The position numbers were made by a program, and so were the translations under genes. A stretch of 34,185 nucleotides of DNA, taken from Planctomycetota bacterium. Its GTDB lineage: Bacteria > Planctomycetota > Planctomycetia > Pirellulales > UBA1268. The stretch spans positions 1 through 34,185 of the forward strand of contig QWPN01000129.1 in NCBI GenBank assembly GCA_003671185.1, read 5' to 3'. Of this stretch, positions 25,300-34,185 are shown piece by piece (positions within the stretch are counted from its first letter, which is position 1; the number at the start of each line of letters is the position of its first letter). The notes under the pieces were generated by a model. It did not search any database. It was not told the origin of the DNA and saw only the letters and a program-made list of their open reading frames with translations.

Positions 25300-28228
25300 C
25301 GTCACGCTCACCGATCCGGCCGCCGACCATGCGGCTCGCGACGTCGTGAACGGTGCCGCCGAACTGGAACTGCCCGGCTGCGGGTCGGCCCGCACGTCGG
25401 CCGGCTGGCTGATCGAGGGGGATGTCTGCCGCACCGACGTGGAGCGCATCGCCGCCACGCTGTTGGCCGATCCCGTCACCGAGTCGTTCGTGGTGGACGA
25501 GGTGGGGGCCGCGCCGCTGTGCAGCGGGCCGGCCGGGCTGACCACCGTGGTCCACGTGCTGCCGCGCCCCGGCGTCACCGATCCCGCCGGTCTCACGGCC
25601 CAGCAGGCCATCGCCCTCCTCGGACACCCGGGCACGACGGTGCGCAGCCTGCGGAAGTACTGGCTGCCGGCCATGGCGGCCGACGCGGCCGCGCGGCTGG
25701 CCCGGAAACTGCTCGCCAACGAAGCGATTCACGATGTCGTGGTCGGCCCGCTGCCGCTGCGTTCCCTGGCCGGCGGCCGCAGTTGGGAGTTCTGCCGCGA
25801 GACCGTGCCCCTCGAGGGACTCGACGATGCGGCGCTCGCGCGGCTGAGCCGCGAACGCTGCCTGGCCCTCAGCGCGGTCGAACTGCGCGCCGTTCGCGAT
25901 CACTTCCGGTCGCTGGGCCGTGACCCCTTGGAGATCGAACTGGAGACGATCGCCCAGACCTGGAGCGAGCACTGCTGCCACAAGACGCTTTCCAGCCCCG
26001 TCGATCACGTGGGCCCCGCCGGCCCGGTTCGCTACGACAACCTGCTCAAGGAGACGGTGTTCGCCGCCACGCGGAAGATCCGCGAATCGCTTGGCGCCCG
26101 CGACTGGTGCGTGAGCGTGTTTCGCGACAACTCCGGCGTCGTGCGCTTCGACGGTGACAACGACATCTGCATCAAGGTCGAGACCCACAACCATCCCTCC
26201 GCGATCGAGCCCTACGGCGGGGCGGCCACGGGCCTGGGCGGCGTGATCCGCGACGTGCTGGGCACCGGATTGGGCGCCAAGCCGATCGCCAACCTCGACG
26301 TGTTCTGTGTGGCCCCGCCCGACACGCCGGCCGCCGACGTGCCGCCGGGCGTGATCCCGCCGCGCCGGCTGCTGCAGGGCGTGGTGGCGGGCGTGCGCGA
26401 CTACGGCAACCGGATGGGGATTCCCACCATCGCGGGCGCCGTGGCGCACGACTCGGGTTACCTGGGCAATCCGCTCGTGTTCTGCGGCACCGTGGGCATC
26501 ATGCCGCGCGGCAACGCCGAGGCCGCGGTGCAGCCGGGCGACCTGGTCGTCGTGGCCGGCGGGCGCACGGGTCGCGACGGCATCCACGGGGCCACGTTCT
26601 CCAGCATCGAGCTCTCCAGCGAGAGCGAAAGCCAGTCGGGCGGTGCCGTGCAGATCGGCCACGCCATCCACGAGAAGATGCTCACCGACTTCGTCCTCGA
26701 AGCGTCGCGGCAGCGGCTCTTCAACGCCATCACCGACTGCGGCGCCGGCGGGCTGTCGAGCGCGGTGGGCGAGATGGGGGCCACGCTCGGCGCCGAGGTC
26801 GACCTCGACCGCGTGCCGCTCAAGTACGCGGGGCTGTCGGCGACGGAGGCGTGGATCTCGGAGGCCCAGGAGCGGATGGTGCTGGCGGTGGCACCGGCCG
26901 ACTGGGAGAAGCTGGCGCAGGTGGCGGCCGACGAGGGGGTCGAGGCCGTCGCGATCGGCACCTTCACCGGCACCGGCAGGCTCCTGCTGCGCTGGCAGGG
27001 GCAGGTGGCCGGAGAACTCGACTGCCACTTCCTGCACGAGGGCCGGCCGAAGCAGCGACTGCAGTCGCGTCACGTGCCACAGCCGGCGGCGGCGGCACGC
27101 TGGTCGAAGGCCGCAGGCGATGCGCACGCCCTCGCCGACACGCTGCTCCACGTCCTGGGCCTGCCCGACGTGGCCAGCAAGGAATGGATCATCCGCCAAT
27201 ACGACCACGAGGTGCAGGGAGCGAGCGTGCTCAAGCCACTCCTCGGCCCGGGCGCGGGGCCGGCCGACGGCACGGTGATCCGCGGCGTGCTCGGCCGTGG
27301 CCGCGGCATCGCGCTCGGCGTCGGCCTGCGTCACCGATTGGGCCGGCTCGATCCCTACCAGATGGCCGCCGGGGGGATCGTCGAAGCGATCGCCAACGTG
27401 GTGGCCGCGGGCGCCGATCCGGATCAGATCGCCCTGCTCGACAACTTCTGCTGGGGCGACACGCGGCGCGAGGAATCGCTGGGGACGCTCGTCGAGGCCT
27501 GTCGGGCGTGCCACGACATGGCGCTGGCCTTCAACGCTCCCTTCGTGAGCGGCAAGGACAGCCTCAACAACGTGTTCGCCTGGACGGACGCCTCCGGCGT
27601 CGCCCGAGAGATCTCCATCCCGCCGACACTGCTGGCGACGGCGCTCGGGCAGGTGGCTGACGTGACCCAGGCGGTCTCGCCCGATCTGAAGCAGGCCGGC
27701 AACCGTCTGGCCGTGATCGGCACCTCTTGGCCCGACACGGCCGGGAGCCAACTCGAAGTGGCGGCGGTCGTGGCCGGGGGCCGGGTGCCGAGCGTCGATG
27801 CCGCGGCCTGCCGCGCCGCCTGGCGTGCCCTGGCCAGCGCACGGTCGGCAGGCGTCGTGCAGGGATGCCACGACGTGTCGGATGGCGGCCTGCTGACCGC
27901 GGTGGCCGAGATGACGATCGCGGGCGGCCTGGGCGCCAGGCTCGAACTCGCCAAGGTGCCCTTCAGCGCGGGCGACGACGCGGCCGAAACGCCGGTCCGC
28001 GACCTCGCCGTGGCCTTCGGCGAGACACCGGGTCGGTTCGTCTGCGAGGTGCGGGACGCCGATGCCGACCGCTTCGCACCCCTGATGGAGGGCGTGCCCT
28101 GGGCGTGGATCGGGGCGGTCGTGCCGGAAACGGTCCTCACCATCGTGCCAACGAGCGGCGTGCCGCAGACCGTCGGCGTGGACCGGCTGGCCGCGGCCTG
28201 GCGCGGCGTGGCGGGAGGAGGTGTCTGA
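25283..28228 (+). CDS. purL: Phosphoribosylformylglycinamidine synthase, PurL subunit with PurS-like N-terminal region
   Basis: TWSEHCCHKT, KVETHNHPSAIEPYGGAATGLGGVIRD, GRTGRDGIHGATFSS, NAITDCGAGGLSSAVGEMG, CHDVSDGGLLTAVAEM. Start at MLWEVDVTLT, overlapping tyrA; an upstream ATG lies at 25274. Confidence 0.95.
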   Translation: MLWEVDVTLTDPAADHAARDVVNGAAELELPGCGSARTSAGWLIEGDVCRTDVERIAATLLADPVTESFVVDEVGAAPLCSGPAGLTTVVHVLPRPGVTDPAGLTAQQAIALLGHPGTTVRSLRKYWLPAMAADAAARLARKLLANEAIHDVVVGPLPLRSLAGGRSWEFCRETVPLEGLDDAALARLSRERCLALSAVELRAVRDHFRSLGRDPLEIELETIAQTWSEHCCHKTLSSPVDHVGPAGPVRYDNLLKETVFAATRKIRESLGARDWCVSVFRDNSGVVRFDGDNDICIKVETHNHPSAIEPYGGAATGLGGVIRDVLGTGLGAKPIANLDVFCVAPPDTPAADVPPGVIPPRRLLQGVVAGVRDYGNRMGIPTIAGAVAHDSGYLGNPLVFCGTVGIMPRGNAEAAVQPGDLVVVAGGRTGRDGIHGATFSSIELSSESESQSGGAVQIGHAIHEKMLTDFVLEASRQRLFNAITDCGAGGLSSAVGEMGATLGAEVDLDRVPLKYAGLSATEAWISEAQERMVLAVAPADWEKLAQVAADEGVEAVAIGTFTGTGRLLLRWQGQVAGELDCHFLHEGRPKQRLQSRHVPQPAAAARWSKAAGDAHALADTLLHVLGLPDVASKEWIIRQYDHEVQGASVLKPLLGPGAGPADGTVIRGVLGRGRGIALGVGLRHRLGRLDPYQMAAGGIVEAIANVVAAGADPDQIALLDNFCWGDTRREESLGTLVEACRACHDMALAFNAPFVSGKDSLNNVFAWTDASGVAREISIPPTLLATALGQVADVTQAVSPDLKQAGNRLAVIGTSWPDTAGSQLEVAAVVAGGRVPSVDAAACRAAWRALASARSAGVVQGCHDVSDGGLLTAVAEMTIAGGLGARLELAKVPFSAGDDAAETPVRDLAVAFGETPGRFVCEVRDADADRFAPLMEGVPWAWIGAVVPETVLTIVPTSGVPQTVGVDRLAAAWRGVAGGGV

Positions 28229-28229
28229 C

Positions 28230-28982
28230 ATGCTCGCACCCCGCGCCCTCGTGCTCCGGGCACCCGGCACCAACTGTGACCACGAGACGGCACACGCCTT
28301 CGAGCGCGCCGGCGGCATCGCGCGGCGGGTGCACGTCCGGGCCCTGGCGGAGCGGCCGGCGATCGCCGACGACTGCCAGATCCTCTGCATCCCCGGCGGA
28401 TTCTCCTACGGCGACGACATCGCCAGCGGCCGCATCTTCGCCCTCGAACTCAAAACCCGTCTGTCCGACGCACTGTTCCGCTTCCGTGACCGGGGCGGGC
28501 TGCTGCTCGGCATCTGCAACGGTTTCCAGGTGCTGCTGCAGACCGGGCTCCTGCTCGCCGATCCGGCCAGCGGTGCGCCCCTGGCCACGCTGGCCCACAA
28601 CCGCTCAGGCCGCTTCATCGACCGCTGGGTGCGGCTGCGGGCCCTGCCGGGACCGTGCGTATTTCTCAAGGGTCTCGGCGACTTCGAACTGCCCATCGCG
28701 CACGGCGAGGGCCGATTCGTCACCTGCTCCGCCGCAGCCCTGGCGGCTTTCGAGGCGGCCGGCCAACTGCCCCTGCGCTACGCCGCCGGCACCAACCCCA
28801 ACGGTGCCGCTGCAGACGTGGCGGGCGCCAGCGATCCCAGCGGCCGGATCCTCGGCCTGATGCCGCACCCGGAGCGGTTCATCGACGCCACGCAGCACCC
28901 TGCCTGGCAGGGCCGACTCGATCCCCATGCCGCCGGGAGTGGTCTGGCCCTGTTCGTCAACGCCGTCAAAGCGGTGTCGTGA
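28230..28982 (+). CDS. purQ: Phosphoribosylformylglycinamidine synthase, glutamine amidotransferase subunit
   Basis: ALVLRAPGTNCDHETAHAFERAGG, IPGGFSYGDDIASGRIFA, LLGICNGFQVLLQTGLL, GLMPHPERFI. SD GGAGGAGGTG just upstream. Confidence 0.95.
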   Translation: MLAPRALVLRAPGTNCDHETAHAFERAGGIARRVHVRALAERPAIADDCQILCIPGGFSYGDDIASGRIFALELKTRLSDALFRFRDRGGLLLGICNGFQVLLQTGLLLADPASGAPLATLAHNRSGRFIDRWVRLRALPGPCVFLKGLGDFELPIAHGEGRFVTCSAAALAAFEAAGQLPLRYAAGTNPNGAAADVAGASDPSGRILGLMPHPERFIDATQHPAWQGRLDPHAAGSGLALFVNAVKAVS

Positions 28983-29162
28983 CAGAACGCTCGGCCGCCC
29001 CCGCCGATCGGTGCCCGCGGATCGAGCCCCTCACCAGGCCGCGCAGACAGCCCCGTCGGCGGCGGCGGCGTCAGTTCGGCGTTGACCGAGAGAGTCGGTT
29101 TTCCTATTTCCCCGGATCGCCATCCCGCCCCCGCCCGGCCGCCCTGCGGCGGTTCATCATCC

Positions 29163-30068
29163 ATGCGGCCGACCGCGGCATCACCTGCGAGCCTTCTGCC
29201 GCTGGTGCTCTGTGTCGCGCTCACGGCTGGCTGCCGGCTGCTGGGACTGGCCCTGCCCACGGCCGACGGCCCGCAGACCGAAGCGGCGGAACGGCCCCGG
29301 ACGGCGGCCCATACGATCCCCGTGGAACTGCTCTTCGTGCGTTGCGACGAGCATGATGCCGTCCTGCGGGATGAACTCTGGAACTTCGTCGACGAACAGG
29401 CGCTGGGCGACGTAACCAGGCGCTGCCTCAATGCCAACGGGCTGCGGGTCGGGATTGTCGGCGGCCACCTGCCACCACACCTCGCCGACCGGTTCGTCGC
29501 CCTGGATGCACCGGCCGGCGACGAGTTCCCCGCCGCCTCCGCCGTCACGCGCCGGCTACTGCGGCTGCTGCCCGGCAAGCGCAGCGAAGTCGTCGCCGCC
29601 GCCAGGCTCGCGGAACTCGTGCTCCTCGAGCAGTGCGACGGCGAAGTTCGCGGTGCGACCTACCACGATGCCAGCCCGCAGTTCGCCGTGCGGGCCTGGC
29701 CCGCGAGCGACGGCCGCGTGCGGCTGGAGGTCGTGCCCGAGGTGAAGCACGGCCCCCTGGAAAAATCCTGGGTCGGCGAGGACGGCATGTTCCGCCTGGA
29801 AACCGGCCAGAAGCGACACCGCATGGAGCATCTGCGGGTCGGCACCACGCTGCCGGCCGGAGCGTTGCTCCTCATCGCCTGCGCCGGTGACGACGCGGCC
29901 ACCGTGGGCGACGCCATGCTGCGAGACCACGACCGCGCCGCCGGCACCTGCGTGCGGCTGCTGGCGATCCGTCCCTTGGCCGGCGGCACCGATCCGATGT
30001 TCTCGACAACCGAGGATGCCGCCACGGACGCCGGAGACGCTGCCGACACGCCGCCGGCCGGGCCCTGA
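29163..30068 (+). CDS. Hypothetical lipoprotein
   Basis: MRPTAASPASLLPLVLCVALTAGCRLLG: signal peptide with lipobox LTAGC; uncharacterised remainder. Confidence 0.75.
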   Translation: MRPTAASPASLLPLVLCVALTAGCRLLGLALPTADGPQTEAAERPRTAAHTIPVELLFVRCDEHDAVLRDELWNFVDEQALGDVTRRCLNANGLRVGIVGGHLPPHLADRFVALDAPAGDEFPAASAVTRRLLRLLPGKRSEVVAAARLAELVLLEQCDGEVRGATYHDASPQFAVRAWPASDGRVRLEVVPEVKHGPLEKSWVGEDGMFRLETGQKRHRMEHLRVGTTLPAGALLLIACAGDDAATVGDAMLRDHDRAAGTCVRLLAIRPLAGGTDPMFSTTEDAATDAGDAADTPPAGP

Positions 30069-30171
30069 GGCGACGGACGTGGCAGTCTGGGTGGACGTTT
30101 CCTGCGGGGGGCCGGGCGGAATCTGGGAAACCGCGGGGCGCTGCACGGCGGCGCACGGTCCGGCACGGGAA

Positions 30172-30198
30172 GGCTGGCCGCGGCAGGCGTGGCCAGCC
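30172..30198. terminator. Hairpin between the lipoprotein and SAF-like genes
   Basis: GGCTGGCC-N11-GGCCAGCC, perfect 8-bp stem, no T tract. Confidence 0.35.
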
Positions 30199-30242
30199 GA
30201 TCTCCCCACCTGAGTCCCGTTGCTCCGAGGATCAGCCGACCC

Positions 30243-31736
30243 ATGCCTGTCGTGAAGAACAGCGGTGAGACCACCGTCCGGCACCGTCCCAAGGCCCTGA
30301 CCGTCTTCGCCGCGGCCTTCGTGGCCGGCGCCGCCGCCGCCGTGGGCGTCAATCGCCTGCTCGACGTGCACATCGCCCGCTCGAAGCCGCAGATCGAATG
30401 CGAGCCGATCTTCGTGGCGCTGCGGTCGCTGCCGCAGGGCGCGCCTGTCACGGTGTGGGACGTGGCCCTGCGCGACTGGCCGAAGGCGATGCTCCCCGGT
30501 TCGGCGCTGCGAGCCCACGATTCGTTCGAGGGCCTGTTGCTGCGGCACCCGCTTCGCGAGGGCCAGCCGCTGCTGGCGGTGCAGTTGATGCGCGCCGAAA
30601 CGTCCTCGGGCTCGCGATCGGGGCAGTCAACCGCGGAGGCCTTCGTGCCCCCGGTGCCAGCGGCGCCGTCCTCGGCGGCCACGGCGATACCGTCCGCCCA
30701 GGCCGATCTGTGGACGCCCGCCGAATCGATCAGTCGGGCTGAGCGAGTTCCCGTGCCCGTCCAGGCCCCGCAGCCGGCGGCCGCGGTGGCGACGGACATC
30801 GCCGCCTCGTCGCCCGCCACCGCTCAGACAGTGGCCGAATCGACCGTTGAACCCGCAGCCGCGCCCGCCTCCGATGTGACCGCCGTGCACACGGATCTCG
30901 AAACAACGGCTGTCACGAGTGAGCCGGAGTCCGCCGTCGAGCGACAGCCTGCGGAGCCCGCAGCGGCAGAGCCGGTGGCAGTCGACGAGCCCGTGGCCAC
31001 AGGCAACGAGCAGGAGGTCGCGGCCGAGGACGCCGGTCCGCAGCCGGAGGTCGTGGCGGACGTCGCGGTGGCGCCCACGCCGGCCGCGAGCGACATCGAC
31101 CCGGATACCGCCGCCGAGGCTGCCCCCGCCAGCGATGCCGCGGCCAACGACATCGATGCACCGCAGCCGACAGACCCCGCCACACTGCCATCGGTCGTGA
31201 CCAGCAAGGACGAGGGCCAGGCGGCAGCCCAGGCGCCGTCGCGCGAACAACCACGTCGCTACCTGGTGGTGCCGGAGCGCATCGCCCTCCAGGCCGACAC
31301 CTCGTTCAGTGCGCCACCCGCAGCCAAGACCGTGCCACCCGCGACCGTCCCACCGGTGACGACGGCCACCTCGTCGCGCACGCAGCAGCCCGAGGCCCGC
31401 CAGCCGGCACCCCGTGCAGCCAGCGCCAACCGCAACGGCCAGCCGAGCGCCGCACCGCGTCAGCAGGCTCAGCCAAGTCGCGTTCAGCAGCCCCAACAGA
31501 GTCGGAGTCAGCAGGTGCAGCCGAGCCGCGGTCAGCCGGCTCAGTCGCAGCAGCGGCCGCGCCCCGCCGCCACGACCAGCGGCTCGCCACAGCGCGGCCG
31601 GGAACGAGCCTTTCCCAACATGGCCGCTGGCCTCGACGCGATCAGCCAGCAGTGGCAGCAACTGCGGTCGGGCGAGGATGACGCTGCGGCCCCTGGTAGG
31701 TCCGCCGCGGCCGGCACCAACGACCGGCGCCGCTGA
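30243..31736 (+). CDS. SAF-domain (CpaB-like) membrane-anchored protein with long low-complexity Ala/Pro/Gln-rich C-terminus
   Basis: TM ALTVFAAAFVAGAAAAVGV, then IFVALRSLPQGAPVTVWDVALRDWPKAMLPGSALRAHDSFEGLLLRHPLREGQPLLAVQL (SAF-like); tail with QPSR/QQ repeats. Confidence 0.75.
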   Translation: MPVVKNSGETTVRHRPKALTVFAAAFVAGAAAAVGVNRLLDVHIARSKPQIECEPIFVALRSLPQGAPVTVWDVALRDWPKAMLPGSALRAHDSFEGLLLRHPLREGQPLLAVQLMRAETSSGSRSGQSTAEAFVPPVPAAPSSAATAIPSAQADLWTPAESISRAERVPVPVQAPQPAAAVATDIAASSPATAQTVAESTVEPAAAPASDVTAVHTDLETTAVTSEPESAVERQPAEPAAAEPVAVDEPVATGNEQEVAAEDAGPQPEVVADVAVAPTPAASDIDPDTAAEAAPASDAAANDIDAPQPTDPATLPSVVTSKDEGQAAAQAPSREQPRRYLVVPERIALQADTSFSAPPAAKTVPPATVPPVTTATSSRTQQPEARQPAPRAASANRNGQPSAAPRQQAQPSRVQQPQQSRSQQVQPSRGQPAQSQQRPRPAATTSGSPQRGRERAFPNMAAGLDAISQQWQQLRSGEDDAAAPGRSAAAGTNDRRR

Positions 31737-31790
31737 GCCGGCACACGAGGCGGCCTTCCGGGACGCCGCGCCGGCCAACGGGCGACTCCG

Positions 31791-32441
31791 TCAGGGCTCT
31801 CCGATCGCCTCGATGGTTCGATACTCGCCCCCCGACTCCGCGGCCAGGCGGGCCAGGCGGGGCGACCGGCGACCGCTGCCAGCCCCGAGCTGCACCACCA
31901 GGCAGCGTGTGCCGCGCCGCGACTTCAACAACCTGCCCAACTCGTCCTCCGTGAGGTCGTCGTCGACGTCCGCATCGGTGAGCATGAAGATCGCATCGGG
32001 GGCGAGCTTGAGCGCCGCGGCGACCGCCTCGTAATGCCGCGTGCCGCCGTGGGCCTGCACGGCATCGACGAATCGGCGCACGGCACGCGAGTTCTCCTGG
32101 CTGGCGAAAATGGGCCGACCCGGAGGGCCTGGCGGCGCGAAGATCGAGAGCCGCTCGTTGTAGAAGATGACGTGAAACTGCCGCGCATCGCCCAGTGCCT
32201 CGATGCTGGCGAGCAGTTCCCGCTTGGCCGCCGCCAGCGGCCGGCCCGCCGGGTCGTCCATGCTCGCCGAGCGGTCGAAGACGTAGGCGAAACGGGTGCC
32301 CGTGGCCTCCACACCGAAGATGCCCGCACGCGGCAGGCCCGGCGAGGGCGGCGCGGCGAGGCAGATCCGGGCCACGAGCGTTGCGGCCCCAACCAACAGG
32401 CGGCGCCGGCCCGCGGCAACCTCACGCGCTGCCCGTCTCAT
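31791..32441 (-). CDS. von Willebrand factor type A domain protein
   Basis: FAYVFDRSASMDDPAG (MIDAS DxSxS), HGGTRHYEA, AIFMLTDADVDDD. Confidence 0.85.
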   Translation of the reverse strand: MRRAAREVAAGRRRLLVGAATLVARICLAAPPSPGLPRAGIFGVEATGTRFAYVFDRSASMDDPAGRPLAAAKRELLASIEALGDARQFHVIFYNERLSIFAPPGPPGRPIFASQENSRAVRRFVDAVQAHGGTRHYEAVAAALKLAPDAIFMLTDADVDDDLTEDELGRLLKSRRGTRCLVVQLGAGSGRRSPRLARLAAESGGEYRTIEAIGEP

Positions 32442-33430
32442 GGCTCGATGATGATCTTTCCTGACAGCGCGCCGGATCTGGCGATCGTGTTGGCTTCCTG
32501 CATGGCGTGCGCCTCCGCCGTGGCCGAGAGCGGCAGCACGCGATCGATCGGCACCCGCAACTGGCCCCGCGACAGCCAGCGGTTGATGTCGACGGCAGCG
32601 GCCGCCTGCCGCCGGCTGTCGGCCTTGAACATCGCGAAACCGCAGAGCCGGCAGCCCTTCACGTAGAACGGCCCCACGGGGAACGCTGGCCGCGCGTCGC
32701 GGCCCGCCATCACCACGATGCGACCACCATCAGCGAGCATGGCCACGGCCTGATCGAAGGCGGGCTCCCGCTGCGTCTCCCAGTAGACGTGCACGCCGTT
32801 GGGCGCGGACTGCTGGACGGCGGCGACGAGATCGGGCCGACGGTAGTCGAAGGCCGCCTCGGCACCGAGCCGGCACACCGCCTCGCGCTTGTGAGGCGTG
32901 CCCGCGGAGGCCAGCACGCGGCCACCCAGCGCCCGCGCGATCTGCACCACCGCCGTGCCCACGCCGCCCGAACCGCCGTTGACGAAGATCGTCTCACCGG
33001 CCGCCAGAGCGGCGTTGTCGACGAGGCCGAGATGGGCCGTGATGGCCACGAGCGCCGCCGCAGCCGCGTCCCGGTCCGAGACGCCATCCGGGGTGGGATA
33101 CAGCCAGCAGTCATCGACGGCGGCGAGTTCGGCGCAGGTGCCCTGCCGGCCCAACAGACCCTGGTTCGAGCCCCACACTCGCATCCCCGCCCGCATCCCC
33201 TCGACCTCGGCTCCCACCGCCACCACTTCGCCGGCCAGATCGCAGCCCACCACGAACGGGAACTGGAGCGGCATGGCCACGGCGCCAGCCCGCACATAGG
33301 TGTCGATGGGATTGATGGCGGCGGCACGAACCCGCACCAGCACCTGGCGCGGACCCGGCACGGGGTCGGGCAGGTCCCCGTGCACGATCACGCCGGGGGC
33401 GCCCGTGTGCGCGATGAAGGCGGCCTTCAT
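32438..33430 (-). CDS. Zinc-independent NADPH:quinone oxidoreductase (MDR family)
   Basis: MKAAFIAHTGAPGVIVHGDLPDPVPGPRQVLVRVRAAAINPIDTYVRAG; INGGSGGVGTAVVQIARALGGRVLASAGT-type NADPH motif. Four-base overlaps with both neighbours. Confidence 0.92.
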   Translation of the reverse strand: MKAAFIAHTGAPGVIVHGDLPDPVPGPRQVLVRVRAAAINPIDTYVRAGAVAMPLQFPFVVGCDLAGEVVAVGAEVEGMRAGMRVWGSNQGLLGRQGTCAELAAVDDCWLYPTPDGVSDRDAAAAALVAITAHLGLVDNAALAAGETIFVNGGSGGVGTAVVQIARALGGRVLASAGTPHKREAVCRLGAEAAFDYRRPDLVAAVQQSAPNGVHVYWETQREPAFDQAVAMLADGGRIVVMAGRDARPAFPVGPFYVKGCRLCGFAMFKADSRRQAAAAVDINRWLSRGQLRVPIDRVLPLSATAEAHAMQEANTIARSGALSGKIIIEP

Positions 33431-33972
33431 GGCCGGCTCTCCAACCGCGGTGCACTGCGCACGAGCATCACACCACCGACGGCCGCCAGAGCGGCCCCGA
33501 CGGCAGCGATGCCCCAGAAAATACCGGCCAGACTGCCGGTCGACCGCGCGAACAGTTGCCTGCGCACCTCGTCGTCGGTGGCGAGGCGACTCACCCCCGA
33601 GCGGCACAACGCCCGCCAGGCGGGATACACGTCGGCATCGTCGGCGGCGATGACCGTAGCACGGATTACATCGTCGGGAACGATCGGCGTCAGGGATCGG
33701 CCGCCGAACAGCGGCGTGCTGGCCGCCGCCAATGCCGCCAGTGCGGCGACGGCGACGCCCGCCAGCACGCAACCGTGGGCGGCATTCCAGGGCCGGTTCG
33801 CCGCTGCCGATGGGACCGCCACCAGGAACTGCTCCAGATCGCGAAGCCTGGGCACCGCGATCGGGTTGCCACAGGCGGGGCAGGAGATCTGCTCTCCGGC
33901 CTGGCCAGCTGTCACGGCGACATCGGCCGAGCAACGGCAGCGAACGAGAAAGCGTCTGGGGGCTCGCGACAT
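33427..33972 (-). CDS. Membrane protein with N-terminal zinc-ribbon-like motif
   Basis: MSRAPRRFLVRCRCSADVAVTAGQAGEQISCPACGNPIAVPRL (CxC...CPAC) and two TM helices; ATGA overlap with the oxidoreductase. Confidence 0.75.
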   Translation of the reverse strand: MSRAPRRFLVRCRCSADVAVTAGQAGEQISCPACGNPIAVPRLRDLEQFLVAVPSAAANRPWNAAHGCVLAGVAVAALAALAAASTPLFGGRSLTPIVPDDVIRATVIAADDADVYPAWRALCRSGVSRLATDDEVRRQLFARSTGSLAGIFWGIAAVGAALAAVGGVMLVRSAPRLESRP

Positions 33973-34138
33973 GCTTGACCGGGCGGACGGCAGCCTCTGG
34001 CAGCAGATATTCTCCCGCCGGATTCTTTTACCATCCGCCACCAAACAGTCGCCAAAAAACCGGGTTTCCGGCAAAAAAAAACTGGCCGCCGGGACCTGCC
34101 AGCGGCATAATGCTGTGCCCTCTAGAAAGCCCACCGTC

Positions 34139-34185
34139 ATGCAGATGGCCCGTTGCCGCTTGCCCATGTTGCCCATTGTTCGACA
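34139..34185 (+). CDS. Possible start of a gene truncated by the window edge
   Basis: ATG at 34139 reading MQMARCRLPMLPIVR to the edge; CATAAT at 34106-34111 could be a -10. Confidence 0.2.
   Translation, partial: MQMARCRLPMLPIVR

Noticed and set aside
25079-28390. 1103-aa reverse-strand ORF covering the whole purL gene
   Set aside because: Antisense shadow ORF caused by GC-rich third positions. The translation is low-complexity R/H/G/A-rich, while the forward frame has unmistakable PurL motifs.
30919-31600. Repeat or CRISPR-like array from the Q/P/S-rich stretch
   Set aside because: Repeats are short, degenerate and in-frame coding low-complexity, with no regular spacer structure.
30627-31778. 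383-aa reverse Gly/Arg-rich ORF
   Set aside because: Complement of the Ala/Pro/Gln-rich coding tail of the SAF-like gene.

Overview
GC-rich bacterial chromosomal window, most likely from a planctomycete. The assignment is inferred from an N-terminal LEPR-XLL-like motif, a PEP-CTERM tail and family content. I support about 29 protein-coding genes, one tRNA-Arg(CCG), and several hairpins and promoter candidates. I saw no CRISPR array, IS element, prophage or rRNA. Most of the window is ordinary chromosome: TPR and HEAT proteins, ferritin-like, lipoate-ligase-like, class II amidotransferase, DEAD-box helicase, RRM protein, HDAC-family hydrolase, beta-carbonic anhydrase, SLC13-type transporter, TyrA, PurL/PurQ, GspF-like, VWA and quinone oxidoreductase. 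The points most worth a second look are: (i) a strong sigma-54 -24/-12 match with Shine-Dalgarno and a 50-codon ORF on the strand opposite a PEP-CTERM protease; (ii) an RRM / DEAD-box helicase / fatty-acid-hydroxylase-like cluster with structured leaders that resembles a cold-response module; (iii) a PurL carrying two PurS-like N-terminal segments with a separate PurQ; (iv) a shikimate-dehydrogenase-like protein that appears to have lost its catalytic lysine; (v) a small frameshifted gene just downstream of the tRNA, next to a LEPR-XLL/IPT-like/CocE hydrolase; (vi) a head-to-head carbonic anhydrase and SLC13/RCK transporter pair. None of these is proven to be a new system from sequence alone.
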